Source of the DNA: Symbiodinium natans
Lineage: Eukaryota; Sar; Dinophyceae; Suessiales; Symbiodiniaceae
Assembly: GCA_905221605.1 (NCBI GenBank)
Contig: CAJNDS010000624.1
Location: 867,001 to 924,251 of the forward strand
Direction: 5' to 3'
DNA: 57,251 bases
Position numbers and translations under genes: made by a program. The notes beneath the pieces are model-generated. The model was not told where the DNA came from, did not search any database, and was given only the letters and a program-made list of their open reading frames with translations. Each line of letters begins with the position of its first letter. Positions within the stretch are counted from its first letter, which is position 1. Below, in pieces: positions 12,228 through 24,800 of this stretch.

Positions 12228-15200
12228 GTGGACACCTTCGAGCGGCAGTTCCACTTCGTCTACGAGGAAGTGCGCCTGAAGCACGGAAACGATACGGGAT
12301 ACGGGTACCATATTCCGGGCTTATTCCTGCCCCTGCCCTGCTTTGCTGCTTTAGTGCCCGGATAGTGCCTGCATAGTGCCTGCAGAGTTTCGAAGGTTCG
12401 CGGCTGCGTCGCTTCATGTTTCAATGAGGTACCTGTGGCTCTTTACCGCTGCACCAAGACTGGCCTGCGTGTCGCCGCAGCGCAGGCTCGGATGGCTGCC
12501 ATTTGGTCTCTTTCACATCTTGACGTCTGCTCAGATTTCGTTTCTTGATTCCCGTGTGTGTCCATGGTGACTTGGGTGAATAAAGTGTTTTGTGGGAGAT
12601 TGCGTGGGATGCCTTGAGGGAAGTTGCATGTGTGCCGGCAGCCTCAAAGTCCGTTGCTCAAACGGGGTTCGGGACTTGGGCCTCCAATGCGTTTGGGATT
12701 AGAAATTGAGAAGGCCACAGATTTGCAATGTTTCACTTCGTTTCACATTGCCGCCCATCGCAGGTAAAATCGCCAACAGTTCATGGCTACTTCACCGTAC
12801 AGACGGCCTCGAAGCAGCAATTGCAGTCGTGAAATGACAGGGGTGTGGTAACCCGCTTCTCGCCTTACACTTGAAGCCGCGCGGCCACGCTGAGGACGCA
12901 CAAACGTGTGAAAAGATGGATGGCAAGGTCAGCTTTTCAACATTGCAGCCGAGGAAGCCTTTGATGACTACGGCTGTCCGCACACCCTGGAGCACTTGAT
13001 CTTTCTGGGCAGTGAGCGGTATCCATACAAAGGAACCCAAGGGAGGGGGGGTGGGCCCCACATGCTGAGAAGCGCTAGCGGTCCGATCAGTCCTGGTCCA
13101 CGCCAGCTCCGGGCAAGATGCTCCTTCCTTGATTTTTCATGGTGCTAAATCAAGGCCGCAGCATTCCTCAAACTGAAAACATCCCAAGCCGCAGTTTTTG
13201 CAGGAATTGCCCGTAACTGCCTCCTCGAGTTCTGTTAGGGTTTTTGTCTTGGATCAGGTTTGCAGCAACAAGGCCTGCAGCTTGTACGAAGCACTCGAAG
13301 CCCACACACAACTTCTCACATCATCGGGAGGGAGCTCTGTAGTCTTGCCAGCTCGGGGCCGTTTCATGCTACAGGAAAGAGCGGTTCACGAATAGATCCC
13401 ATACCCATACCCTGGAACTGTAAGTCTCGTCTAGAAACACCCGCGCGGCAGGCGTTCTGGACGTGTTGGCCAACAGATGCCTTGCGCAGGGGACGAACGC
13501 GTGGACGGCGACGGACCGTTTTTCCGTTTAGAGTTCCAGATTTGTACTTCCCTGGGCCCTGGTCGACCATGACTTTCACGCTGACGAAGGCCAATCCCTT
13601 TTGCGTTGAGCATGAAAAGGTTCTTTCTTCCCATGGTTGCTTCGATGTTCGAGCTGAACCTAGAAAGCTTCTCCTGCAAAGCTAATGACCATCGCCACGT
13701 AGGCTTGTAATGCTTGTAGGCTATTTAGTACATCTCGCAGTGATTTGTTCACCATGTGTCTCCAGGCATTCCCGTTTCCATGCCCCTAGGCACCCCTTTT
13801 CGATTCTTCTCGATCTCGTTTTCTCTCTCTTTCCCGGCTCACATCACACAAGCCTAGCTCGGCGTTGAACAGCACAAGCTTCCGCGAGGACCACACATGC
13901 TACACCGTAGATACAGCCGGTGCCGAGGGATTTCTGCGCTGCTGGGCTGGCAACGGGAGTGTATGGGTGCTCTGCTAATTGCCAAGAAGGGAGAGAAGAA
14001 CTTTTCCAGATGCTGCGACCATAGAGCTGTGGGTTGAACTGCGTTGCTCGGTTGAGGCATAGTATGCTCATGGCTAGCGTAAGCTTTCAGGCATTCTGCC
14101 CGTGTACCTCGACCACGTGCTTTTCCCAACGCTAAAGGCCGGTACTTCACTTGCCACCTGCTGCAAGATTCGGCGCGATCCTTGTTTCCTGCCGTTTGCT
14201 CCAGAGTTGGAGACTCGCGCAGGACAGCGGTTTTGTCACCGAGGTGCACCACATCACTGGTGAGGCACACCCTATCCAAAGAAGCTTGCCATAGGTCGAC
14301 TACGAAAGGTGGTACCAGCAATCGAACAGTCGGTTCCAGCATCGATGTCGTTGCAAGATGGGGCCGAGAAGGGTGATCATTGCTTCGACGTCTTTCAGGG
14401 TTTTGCCTTGACCCTGAACGAGCAAGCAGGAGTTCTAGCCGTCAACTTTTGGCCCGGCCCCTGGAATGGGAATGTGCTGAGAACGCATTCTCTAGACCCA
14501 GCAGCGGCGTTATGGATGCTGCCAAGTCATAAAGTACTTGAAAAAACAGACCCCCAGTCTGTACGAGATCACTAGGTATCACACCCTGATCCGACAGAAG
14601 AACGCCTTGCAGGGAAGCAACGCCGGTGTGGTGTACTGCGAGATGCAAGCCAGGCACGGCCCTGCTGGTGTTGCTTTCGCGGATCAGCATCCGAACTCAA
14701 ACTTGTGCCATGCGGCATCGCGCACATCGGTTCCTCGTCCACGTATCTCTAATTCTGTTTGGAGCTTGTTGGGGGTTTTCAAATATGTTCTGAGGCTCGG
14801 GATTCCTTATGGGGGAACATTTTTTGGTGCCCTGCCCCAGGGAGAATGAAGCCGGCGACATGTGTGACCGTGCTATGCGTCTCGCAGCGCATCCTGCCTC
14901 AAACAAGGGCCAAAGTTGCGAGCGGCATTTCCCTGCAAGGGGCTCTCAGGGAAAAGTCGTGTCCAGTTGCCAGTCATCCTGTCAGAATTTCACGCTGCCA
15001 GAGTTGCTAGAGGCACGAGTGTACCAGCACCTTCGGATTCGCAAACAACGGAATTCAATAGCTTCAGCCCGACCTGGCACCCTCGGATAGATCCAGTGAA
15101 ATTGCCGAGTGACCTTAGCGTGGGTGTTTACGATGAGGTCGACTTTTCAGATCAAATCAGACACCACGAAAAAAGAGCCACACTTGAAGCTGTCACACCC

Positions 15201-15846
15201 ACATGTCTGAGGTACCCCGGGCGCTGCAGCTACAAGTCTGAAACCGGTGGAAGGCTCAAGGATGCCTAGCTGACCCTAGACCTATTCAGTTGAAGCTCGG
15301 AGTTTCCACCATGGCGTCTCTAGGATGTTGAACACCCCCCCGACCACAGTCTCTGCATTGCCCAACCCAGCCCCACGCCAGCTTACAACGGACGCGTGCC
15401 GGGAGGAGCTGCGCGAGCTCACAAATAAGACGGTGCAAGAGTACCACGGTGCCTACTACAGGTGGGAGCGGGGCCTGAAAGTGCAAGATGATGGGTTCAG
15501 TGCTCTATTCCAGCGGTTTCGCGGTTTCCTTTTCAATCCAGCATGGTGTCGGGAGAACATGAGGGTCTCTACTCGGGTCTTTAGAGAGCTCAGTCACTGC
15601 AACATCGGTCGAGTGTCACTAACGGGTCAATTGCCGTATAGGCAGACGCTAAGGCTGCAAGCAACGGATAGCACAGCTGCTATGTTACTCCCGCATGAAG
15701 TCTTGAGCCTTCTGCTCCCCCAGCCCATGTACTTGAGACTTGAGCTTGCTTCCGATGCCTCGAAGCTGATGGAAGACCAATTGAAGCGAACTTCGGTACA
15801 CTGATCCCACAGGCCGGACAATCTGTGCGTCATCGTCACCGGGCAG
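12228..15846 (+). CDS. M16 peptidase: catalytic N-terminal exon block
   Basis: Thirteen exons join in frame: 12228-12269, 12429-12476 (LYRCTKTGLRVA), 12764-12805 (SPTVHGYFTVQT), 12954-13032, 13452-13513 (LDVLANRCLAQGTNAWTAT), 13889-13937 (DHTCYTVDTAGAEGFL), 14091-14137 (ILPVYLDHVLFPTLK), 14223-14264 (DSGFVTEVHHITGE), 14613-14653 (GSNAGVVYCEMQA), 14841-14888, 15212-15260 (YPGRCSYKSETGGRLK), 15382-15461 (REELRELTNKTVQEYHGAYY) and 15813-15846 (PDNLCVIVTGQ). Exon 12954-13032 carries the inverted zinc motif HXXEH as PHTLEH (codons 12981-12995). The likely third ligand is the Glu of TEV (14241-14243), about 71 residues downstream, as expected for M16. All catalytic residues are present, so an active enzyme is likely. 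Donors: GT after 12269 and 15461; GA after 13032, 13513 and 15260; GC after the others. This block is the most certain part of the gene. Confidence 0.93.
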
Positions 15847-18743
15847 GCGGGCGGTCGTTTGAGGCATTGCGGTATTGCGGTCGATGATCCAGGCATCGGA
15901 CGTGCCCCGTGCACGTGTGGTCCCTGACACGATATCCTATCATGTGCAGGAGGGGAGTGCGACATCTCAGCATATGCAGCCGGGGGCAATGGTCCCCTTA
16001 GCACACATTGCCCAATGATGATCGCACCATTGGAAGCTGATGTCACGAAATGAGACGACCTTAACGTACCTGCTTTGTCATGTAGTGATTGCTCCCATCT
16101 CGCACAATGTGCCGTGCATTGGTTCGTCCTCGCTGCTGCTTCAACTTCACAGAGCACATTCGCAGAGCACAACCGGGCCTTCAAAGCACTAGGTTTGCTG
16201 GGCATGTCAGCACGTGTGTGCAGAGCAGTGCTGTCAGGACATCAATGTTGCAAGCTTTCGCTGTTGGTTCGCTTGCTAAGCATTGCTGTTGTGAGCACAT
16301 GATTCTGGACAACATCCGAAGTCGCATGACTTACAGAGCAGTCGATGGAGTGCCAAACCCCAGAGTGTCCTTGGAGCGCCCAACCCCGGACTTTCCCTGG
16401 AGTGTCCAATCGCAGGGTGTCTCTGGAGTGCCCAACCCCAGAGTGTCCCTTGAGTGCCCCAGATCCCTTCTGGAATGCCCAGCGCCAGAGTGTCCCTGGA
16501 GCGCAACCCGTATTTCGACCCAGAGAGGGTGGGGATGTTCGAAGCAAACAATTTGCTTGTTTGGTTTTGTTTTCGGGAGCACCAGAGAGCGAGGCATTAA
16601 GTAGCCAAGCTTGATATCTCAGCCCGTACGTTTGTTTCCGAAGCCTGGTGCAGGTGGATTTCAAGGACCTTTGCGAGGCCACCTTGTCAGCTTGTTATCT
16701 TGTGGTGTTTAGGTGGTCGCTGGGGCAAACTCCGAGAGCTTGGGGCTTCAAGCTCAAGATGCTTAAGCTCTAAAGTCTAAGCCCGGGAGCCTTACACCAA
16801 TGGTGCAGGAAAGCATTCTCAACCGAAGTTCTTTTTTCGATGTTATTGGTGGCTCGTTCGATTGAGGCCTGCCGGCCAACGGTGGCTGCCATCACTGCCT
16901 CGGATCGGTCGCCTGGAGAAAGGTTCGATCTGGCTAAGCACTTGAGAGAGGCACCGCTGTAACTTGGCAAGGCCGCAAGGGCCTTTGTAGGTTTTACCAA
17001 TTGCAGATTCAGCGGTGGAGCCTTCGGGGTCGGGGAGCATTTCTGCCCGAAGCCCAGGATCCAAAAGCTTCCGCCTTTGGAGAGGCGCTGCGCTTGAGCC
17101 ATAGTCCTATGCCTTTAACCTGCAGCAAAGATGTCCCGTAGCCACGCTACCAGCTGGGGGGCTCAGTAGCTCAATATAATACTCAACATATTCCGCGGAA
17201 CTGTAGGTCTTGCAGCTACCTGGGCGTTTGCCAGCCAACCGCTTCTGAAAGGGATTTGGGGCGGGATGTAAGTTTCCAGCCCACCTTTCCTGAAAGTGGA
17301 TTTGGGGTGGGATGCAAGTTTGCAGGAGGCCTTCGAATTGTTACACATGCTTGGCCTGGCATCATGCCAGATGCCAGAAAAAGCCCAAGGTAAAATAGGC
17401 TTGAAGAATTTGGCGCAGGTTTCAGCCAATGGCACTTCCCAGCCAGGCCGTTCTCGGGGTCTGTCCCGAAGCCCAAGGATCAGCAGATCGTGAGGCGGAG
17501 TCCTTGGATTGAGCAGGGGCTCGGAGTTCAGGACCTTGTGACCCAATGGTAGTGTCCTGGGAGATGCGACAAGCCTTGGGCCCAAATGCTATCACCGGTT
17601 GCAGGCCCCTTGGCGCCTTCACGAACGGATCCCGCAAGGTAACATCTTTTGCAAGTTAATAACATCCATGGATGCTAGGATGGAGTTTCCGGCAGAGGAT
17701 GAGACCAGTGGAGGCCGCAGAATAGCGTTGACTTTTCCAGCGGTTCAGGGATGGTGTGGAATTCACAAAGTATGCGCTTCTCAGGGACTATTCTGCGAGC
17801 CTATTGTTTGGGGCTGTGTACCCCATAAACATCGGAGTCTCTTGGGGCTGTTGAGGCTTCAGGCCCAACAGCCTTCAAAGCCCAAGCCCGGAGTGGAAGT
17901 TTCCAGCTTCAACTTCCCCAAGCTTTCTAGACCCTGCCGGGCTTTATCGTTGAATTTAAGAACCGGCTTTAAGAAACAGGGGTCCCCAACAACTTGACAA
18001 GGGGCTCTTCCTGGATGGTTTAGTACTGGTCCCCGTGGTCCAGAACAATCCGGAGCCCCCCACAGTGAGCCCGAAAAGAAGATGCTTAGAACGGTTTGCG
18101 AATGGTTAGAAGGCTTGGAGCCCAAAAAATTGTCTGGGGAGCTTGGGGACACCTCCCCATACTAAGCCGAGCACAACATTACGTTGATGTTGGTGTTCTT
18201 TTGCTTAGGGCTCCATTCCAAGACAGCACCCCAAACCTGCACCGAAATCCTGCAGGAGTTGTGGAGCTATGTTGGCCCGGTCCAGCATGGACAGATTTTC
18301 AGAAAGTGGTTGGGCTGAAGGCGTGCTGGGCTCCCAACCCTCCCTGCCTATTTGATTTAAATGTTGCCAGAATTTAGATGCCCGCAAGGCCTCCTTGACA
18401 GGTAAAATAAAACAGGACCTCGTCACACATGTCACAGCCGATACCCATTCAGAGGCTATAGGTTGCGGTTTCGAACATGAACCTCATGGCACAACATGGC
18501 GCACAAGTTTCTGCGAAGAGGTGCTTTTGGCCTACCTCTGCAACCTGGCTCAAACTGTGGGGTCGCGTACACGAGGGGTTTTAAGGGAGGCTGCAACATT
18601 TGAGGTTCCAGTGCAGGGGGGAATGCAGGTGCGCAGGTGTGTGTTTGAGGGATTTGTTTGAAAAGGCCATCGTGCCATTTCTTCTTCAAGTTCTTCTGTA
18701 TGCATATGTCCATATATGTACACACACATATATGTATATATGT

Positions 18744-18813
<70 letters not shown>

Positions 18814-21800
18814 TCCGAAGGGCCAAACGAGCCAGGCGCCCACTCAACACGAGATGGGCGCCAACACAAGCAAGACCAGGACATCGCACGCGCCCCTGGG
18901 GGCGGCCTCCCTTCGGGGGGGTCATGCGTGGGAGAGAGAGAGAGAGAGAGACAGAGAGACAGAGAGACAGAGAGACAGAGAGACAGAGAGACAGAGAGAC
19001 AGAGAGACAGAGAGACAGAGAGACAGAGCGACAGAGAGACAGAGAGACAGAGAGACAGAGAGACAGAGAGACAGAGAGACAGAGAGACAGAGAGACAGAG
19101 AGACAGAGAGACAGAGAGACAGAGAGGGTTAGGTGCGCAGAAAGAAAGAAAGAAAGAGACAGAGAGACAGAGAGACAGAGAGACAGAGAGACAGAGAGAG
19201 AGAGTTGGAGAACGCCTCCGCCACTTCAAGCTCAGGACAAAAGAGTGAGATGTGGGGACAACAAAAGACATTGGAGAGGAGTGGGCCACATAGAAGGGGA
19301 TCGCCGACAACAGCAACCACGGCTAAGAGTCCAAGCGAGGGGAGCCGAATTAGCTCACACCCTCCTCCAGGCTTCAGATCGAATGCATCCTGAAAGCCGG
19401 GTCCCCCTTCTTCAGGGGCCCTCTTCGCTGAGCAGTAGAGGAAGAAGAAGACGAAGAAGAAGAAGAAGAAGAAGAAGAAGAAGAAGAACAGGAGAGAGAG
19501 GGAGAGAGCGAGCGCTCCCAGTTCCCTCTCCAATTTCATCGGCATTCTTGCTAAATCCGCCCAGGCGAGGACTCGATTTCGCCGCTCCGGAAAGCGCTCG
19601 TCGAGACGGTTTCTTGTTGGGAACCGTCGTTGGGGGGGGGGACCGCTTGGGTTCATAGGCATCTTCGAGTTGAACATTTGGGACTCTGCCTCGAAGCTCC
19701 AAATAACTCCCCGAAGCCTGTGGTTTCGCGAAAGGCGTCCAGAATTACGGTCCACCGTCATTGTCCATGAATCCATGTCCAATTCTGAACAATCCTGAAA
19801 CCTTTGCCTACTTCATGGACAGTGCAAATAGCCAGCATTGCAAGTGGCTGAGTCGCCAGCATTGCAAGTGGCTGAGTGGAAGGTGCCTCCGCTGTGTGGG
19901 AAAATCTCAGAGGGCCTCCATGACTACAAGGAGGAGACGCGCGTGGGCTCAGGTCTTGACCTTGCACTTGCCCCGCCTCAGCACGAGTTCTCCATGACAG
20001 GTCCGCATACGCATGAAGGGGGTGGGACACCGGCGACATGCGCCTATTTTGATGCTACGGAATTGATTGTCGTTTCTTCCGTTGTGCTTGGCACATGACG
20101 GTGCCCCTACATCCTAAGCAAGTCGTGCGTCCCCCTCCTGCAAGCGAGGTTCTACCCGCAAGGCAAGTTGCAAAACACACCCCAGCTGAAATGCAGCCCG
20201 ATCCCTCGAAGATTGCCAGGAGCTCATCAACATCACTTTGAACAGTTGTGGCTTGGTCGGCCAACAGCAGTAGGCCTTGCTCCTTTGGTTGGACGTCGAG
20301 CGAATGAGCCGAGAACTTTCGACATGGTTGGGCTGCTACGTGCTGTAGGCGTGCTGTAGGCGTCAGACCACTGCTCTGTCATAAACACCCAGCGCCTTCA
20401 AGGCAGCAGAAGCAGGCCTTCTTATCGATCTTGTCGCATCCTGGAATCAAAGGCGATGTTGAGCAGCTTTCCAAGCGCGACGTCACGGCAGAGGCCAGGG
20501 CAGTCACCGACCCCTTAATGCCTCAGTTTGTCGGAGAGCCGATGCTTGCCGGACTTGATGCAACAGCTTTGGGAATCAGCCGAGTTAAGGGATGTTTCGG
20601 GTTAGTGCGCAGAGCAGCTTCAGGTCCAAGCCGTCTTCGCAGCAACGGCGGCAGAAGACGGATCAGGGATTGATGTCGTTTCTTGGCTGTCTTAAGTCTT
20701 AAGCAGCTTGTTCAACAGGAAGGTGCAGAAGTGTCCCGGGGCTGGGCTGGAGATGCTGTGTAAGTACCCCCTCCTCTGGATTGAGAATTCCGGCATGGGC
20801 ACAATTGGGCACCAGCCGGAGAAGCGCCAGGCTCGGATCCGCAGCGTCATTCGTCAGCAGCAGCGGCGCCACCTCGCCGCCGTGGAGTCGAACCCACATG
20901 ACCCGGGCAGGGGATTTGGGACGAAACGGAGGAAGGAAGTTAGAGACTTGTTTCAACTGGGAGCCCCCATGAGAGCCAGTGAGAGGATCTCTTCAGCGGC
21001 GAGATCATCGGCTCCTTCTGCTATGCACCGGTACGCCAGAGCTGTCATTTGCTTGGGTCTGGGAGATATTCCGGTATTCCGGTGTCAGAATCAAGCAGAG
21101 CACTGTGAGAATCGAGAGTTTGCTTGAGAAGAATGGCAACGGCGGGAGAAGAATCATGCACTGAAAAAAAAGTCGCCCTCCATGGACTTACAACAGGGTA
21201 TTAAACGATCTCGCACGTAGCGCACCAGCACGAAGCTGAAAGTTGGCCTCAGGACTTTGCGCCTGGCGCTGTGGACAACAAGGGCGACTCAGCTCCTTCG
21301 CCTGCCTCCGAAAATGACATCTCACGAGCAAAGCGTGGCTCCAAACACCAAACATCCTTCCGCTTAGGCTGCAGATTTTTTTTGGGGGGGAAGCCGAGGG
21401 AGGGGGTGGGGGGATTATATGTCATGTGAGACTGTGCGACCCTGCTGCCCTCTGTTGTCCTGTGGTTCTTTAGGCTCTGCAAGCAACGCCTAAGAGACGA
21501 AGCGAGTTCAAAGGTCGAGCACGGTGGGGGAGGGGTGCCAAAACAAAGCCGAAGCCACTGTGCCTGAGAACCTGCTGCAGGTAAGGTGCCCTAAGGCCCT
21601 GTTCTTTGTCTTGTAATGCTTCAATAAGTGAACCTCTGCAGTGGAGGCCCTAAACTGGAACCCCCGCCAACGGAAAAAAAGCTTCCACACACCCAAAAGT
21701 TCAAGCCCAGCACTCCGGCCGCTGACATTGTCAGCAATCGAGGCAGAAGAAAGCCTTGCACAATTGTGGTGAAGATGGAATGTAGAGGATCTCCAAGCAA

Positions 21801-24800
21801 CCCGAGCACCCTCCAGAGCATTCAGGGTTCGGAAGTTTGGGCTTCGGGCTAGGATGCCGCAAATCCTGGATGCACATGCTGCGTATGACGAAGCAGCACT
21901 GGATGCCAAATTGACAATCCAAGGTTCGGGCTCGACTTGACACCCCCGCCGCTTTGGAGGCGCACTTGTTTTGCGCTCTTGTGCCAGGCATGTGCAGACC
22001 ATGGTTGGGGCTGCCGCCTGTGCCAGGCGCTTCTCGCTTGGGAGGCCACGAAGTGGGCAGCACTTTGCAAGGAGCTGCGTGGTTACAGACCTGATGTAGA
22101 GTCGAGAAGCCTTTGTGCCGCTGTTGCAGAAGGCAGCCAGGGATCTTTGTGAGACTGGTGACAAATTTAGAATTAAGTCTCAAGGCCTACGGCGTACGGG
22201 TGAACATGCAAACCTGCCTGCCATGTACTAGGGAGGACGTGTGGGTGTAGGTTCTCTTTAAAGACTCTTGTCCGAAGTGAACAGCAATGGACCCGGAGGA
22301 GTTCCTCGTGTCTGCCTCCAACCCAGGCAGGTCTCCAGATTTGAGCCCCACAGCTGGGGCTTGGTTGGTGTGTGTGTGTGGGTGTGTGTACCCAGAAATT
22401 TACTACTGGAGGCTGCGGTCCATGTTCTTGTACGCTGTGCATGGTTTCTGTGTGTCGGTTGTCGCGGGGATGGGTTGCGGGGCGCGGGTGGTTTGCCCAC
22501 AAGTGTATTTCCCCGTGCCCCTTACACGAGAACTCCCAACTGCTGAACCCCACATGTCTCGGTTTGGGGTCCCCGAAGTCTTGAGTGAACTTTGAGGCCG
22601 AGTTGTGGTTTGCAAGTTATCAAGTGCATCTTGTGAAGGTAATTGTGCTGGATGACGGGCGCCATGTTGGCATGGCTTAGGGTCACGTGTCTTGTGTTCA
22701 ACCCCAGAACCTAGAACTGGACAGGACTATGTGTATGCAAATAAATACAACATGTATACAGTATACTATGCATCCTATACACATGCTAACGGCAGGCGTG
22801 ACTGTTTGCGGCTTTCCATCGAAGAATTGCGGCGAAAAGATACAGTCCGAGGCGGCCGGGGGGGGGGGCTCCCGACTGGCACTTGGAATGGCGATTGTAC
22901 AGTTCTGGAACAAATATGTGTTAGGAATACGGTGCCATCTCAGCTTGTTCTTGGGAGGGCTTTTCCCTGCTGCTAGTCACATCCCAGACTTTGTACTGCA
23001 CATCTTGCTAGGGTCAATGTTGACGTGCCAAGGGTCAAGCATGAAAGGACGTCTTGCAGGCTTAGACTTTAGAAAGCCACTTGTTCGAAGGATGCAACGC
23101 GCATTGGAGCTCAGAAGACGGCGCTCGGCGAGGACATCCCCGCGGCCTGTAACTTTTCCAGGCCAACAGAACCTAGGGAAGCAACTTGCTGCGCCATGCG
23201 CTTCAAAGTGCTGGTAACCGTGCTCCGTGGGCCGCCCCTGGAAAGCTCGTAGATGGGCATTCTTCAATTTGGCTCACGCAGTGCTCTTTGTGCGCTCCTT
23301 TCGAGGAGGGCTGCAAGAAGGCTGGGGATGCTGTGGCCGCTGCCGAAGAAGAGAACGACGTGGCTCAGTGAGACTTTTGAGCATTGCAGAATGTGTTGCC
23401 GGATGTGGGGGGGGGGGCTCTTCATTCTCAAAAGGCACTGCATACCGAGATGTTTAGGAAAGCCAGCACGGGCGAGTGAGTGGAGTCAGCAAAGCCTGCT
23501 CGAACTTTTCGAGGTACTTCGCACTTCTCCGGCTGATCTCAGGGGCTTTAGGCTTTTTATGGGCATGACGATTGGAGTGAGCGAGCGATCCCACAGAGTG
23601 ACCCCACAGGTGGACACGCCGGAGGAAGTTTCCGCGGAGTTTCAAGTGCCAGATGTTGCGCCCTTCTGCAGCAGTACGAGTTGTTGCCGTCCTTTGAGTA
23701 CCTGCTATGGCCCAACGAATCAGGCACCCCAAAACATTGCCCTCTCAGGGAATGAGCCGGAGTCCGAAGGGGTCTTATGTGCATCGGCTGGTCAGTCGGT
23801 TACGGCAAGCGGACACTGCCTGGAAGAGTCAGGCGTTCCTTAACTTGGCCCGAAACCTTAATTCCGCTTCAGTCATCCCGAACATGCCTACAGCATGACC
23901 ATGCTATGGTGGGGCGGGGCGTCCGCTGTCTCACGAACCAAAGGAAGAATGAAACAGCCATACACAGCCCCAGTCAGAAGTCATAGCCTTCCAGCGTACA
24001 GATCCATATCTGACAGATGTTTTTTAAGTGGAAAAGGTTTGTGCCAGACAAGGGTGCCCAGGATCAAACCTCAAACATCCGTTGCACAACGTTGCCTATG
24101 CGACTGAGGAAGGTGAAGCTGATTGCTGCCTGATTGCAGTCGTTGCAGTCTTGCAGTCTGCAAAGCCTTGAAGTTTGGGGAAGCTGTGCTTTGGGTGGCC
24201 AGCGTTTTGCACCTTCAGTCCTTCCCAAACTTGTGGTCTCCCTTCCAGACCCAAGGGAGCCTCAGGCCTTGCATTGCGTGACCCTGAACAAATGTCCAGG
24301 ATGTCTCCACAGTGTGCGTGAAGAATGGTGTGGTGGAGGAGCTGTATGGCCAGGAGGCAGCCAAGCTGAAGGTGCGGACGCGGGGCGAAGCTGGACGGAG
24401 CGTCGTTGGGAACATAGGGAAGACTGAGGCAATGAGAAAAGCAGCGAATTAGGCTGTAGGCAGGCTGTAGGCAAAGTAGTGAGTTCATGATGTCAGGATG
24501 TAGTATAGGTGGTGTTTCTTGTTGTTCCTGGTTCGGGACCGGGCTGTTGAAATTCTTCAAGTCCTCAGTCATAGCCCACTGACCTAGGCAGGAGAGGATG
24601 CCTCGTGGATTCTTCATGGTTCAGGAGCAGTGTTCAAAGTAACTTCAATGGGTGGTGCAGTGCAGTTTTGCCCGATTCTACCGGAGATGTCCTGCGCTAG
24701 GCTCTCTTGAGCCGGACGCCCGCGAGTGAGTTGCCATCACTGGCGTTCCAGTTCGACCACGTCCCAGGCCTGGGCATAAGGAAATATGCTGCAAGAGGGG

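Noticed and set aside
16350-16505. CRISPR-like alternation of repeat and spacer
   Set aside because: Units are degenerate and contiguous with no unique spacers, and the setting is a eukaryotic intron. It is a minisatellite.
17085-17115. Relic dinoflagellate spliced leader on the - strand (ATGGCTCAAG)
   Set aside because: Only about 9-10 nt match the 3' end of the known leader. A match that short is expected by chance in a 57-kb window searched on both strands.
17436-17470. Possible peptidase exon (PFSGSVPKP)
   Set aside because: The sequence is a near-copy of another intronic segment at about 17.03-17.07 kb, so it is a repeat and not a conserved exon.
18456-19658. Open frames of 352 codons (+) and 286 codons (-)
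   Set aside because: They are made of GA and GACAGAGA repeats translated as Arg/Glu/Gln or Leu/Ser/Val strings, and length comes only from the absence of stops in the repeat.
19838-20098. Coding-like frame KISEGLHDYKEETRVGS
   Set aside because: It could be a middle exon of the peptidase, but I see no family motif and the flanking splice phases do not fit the neighbours.
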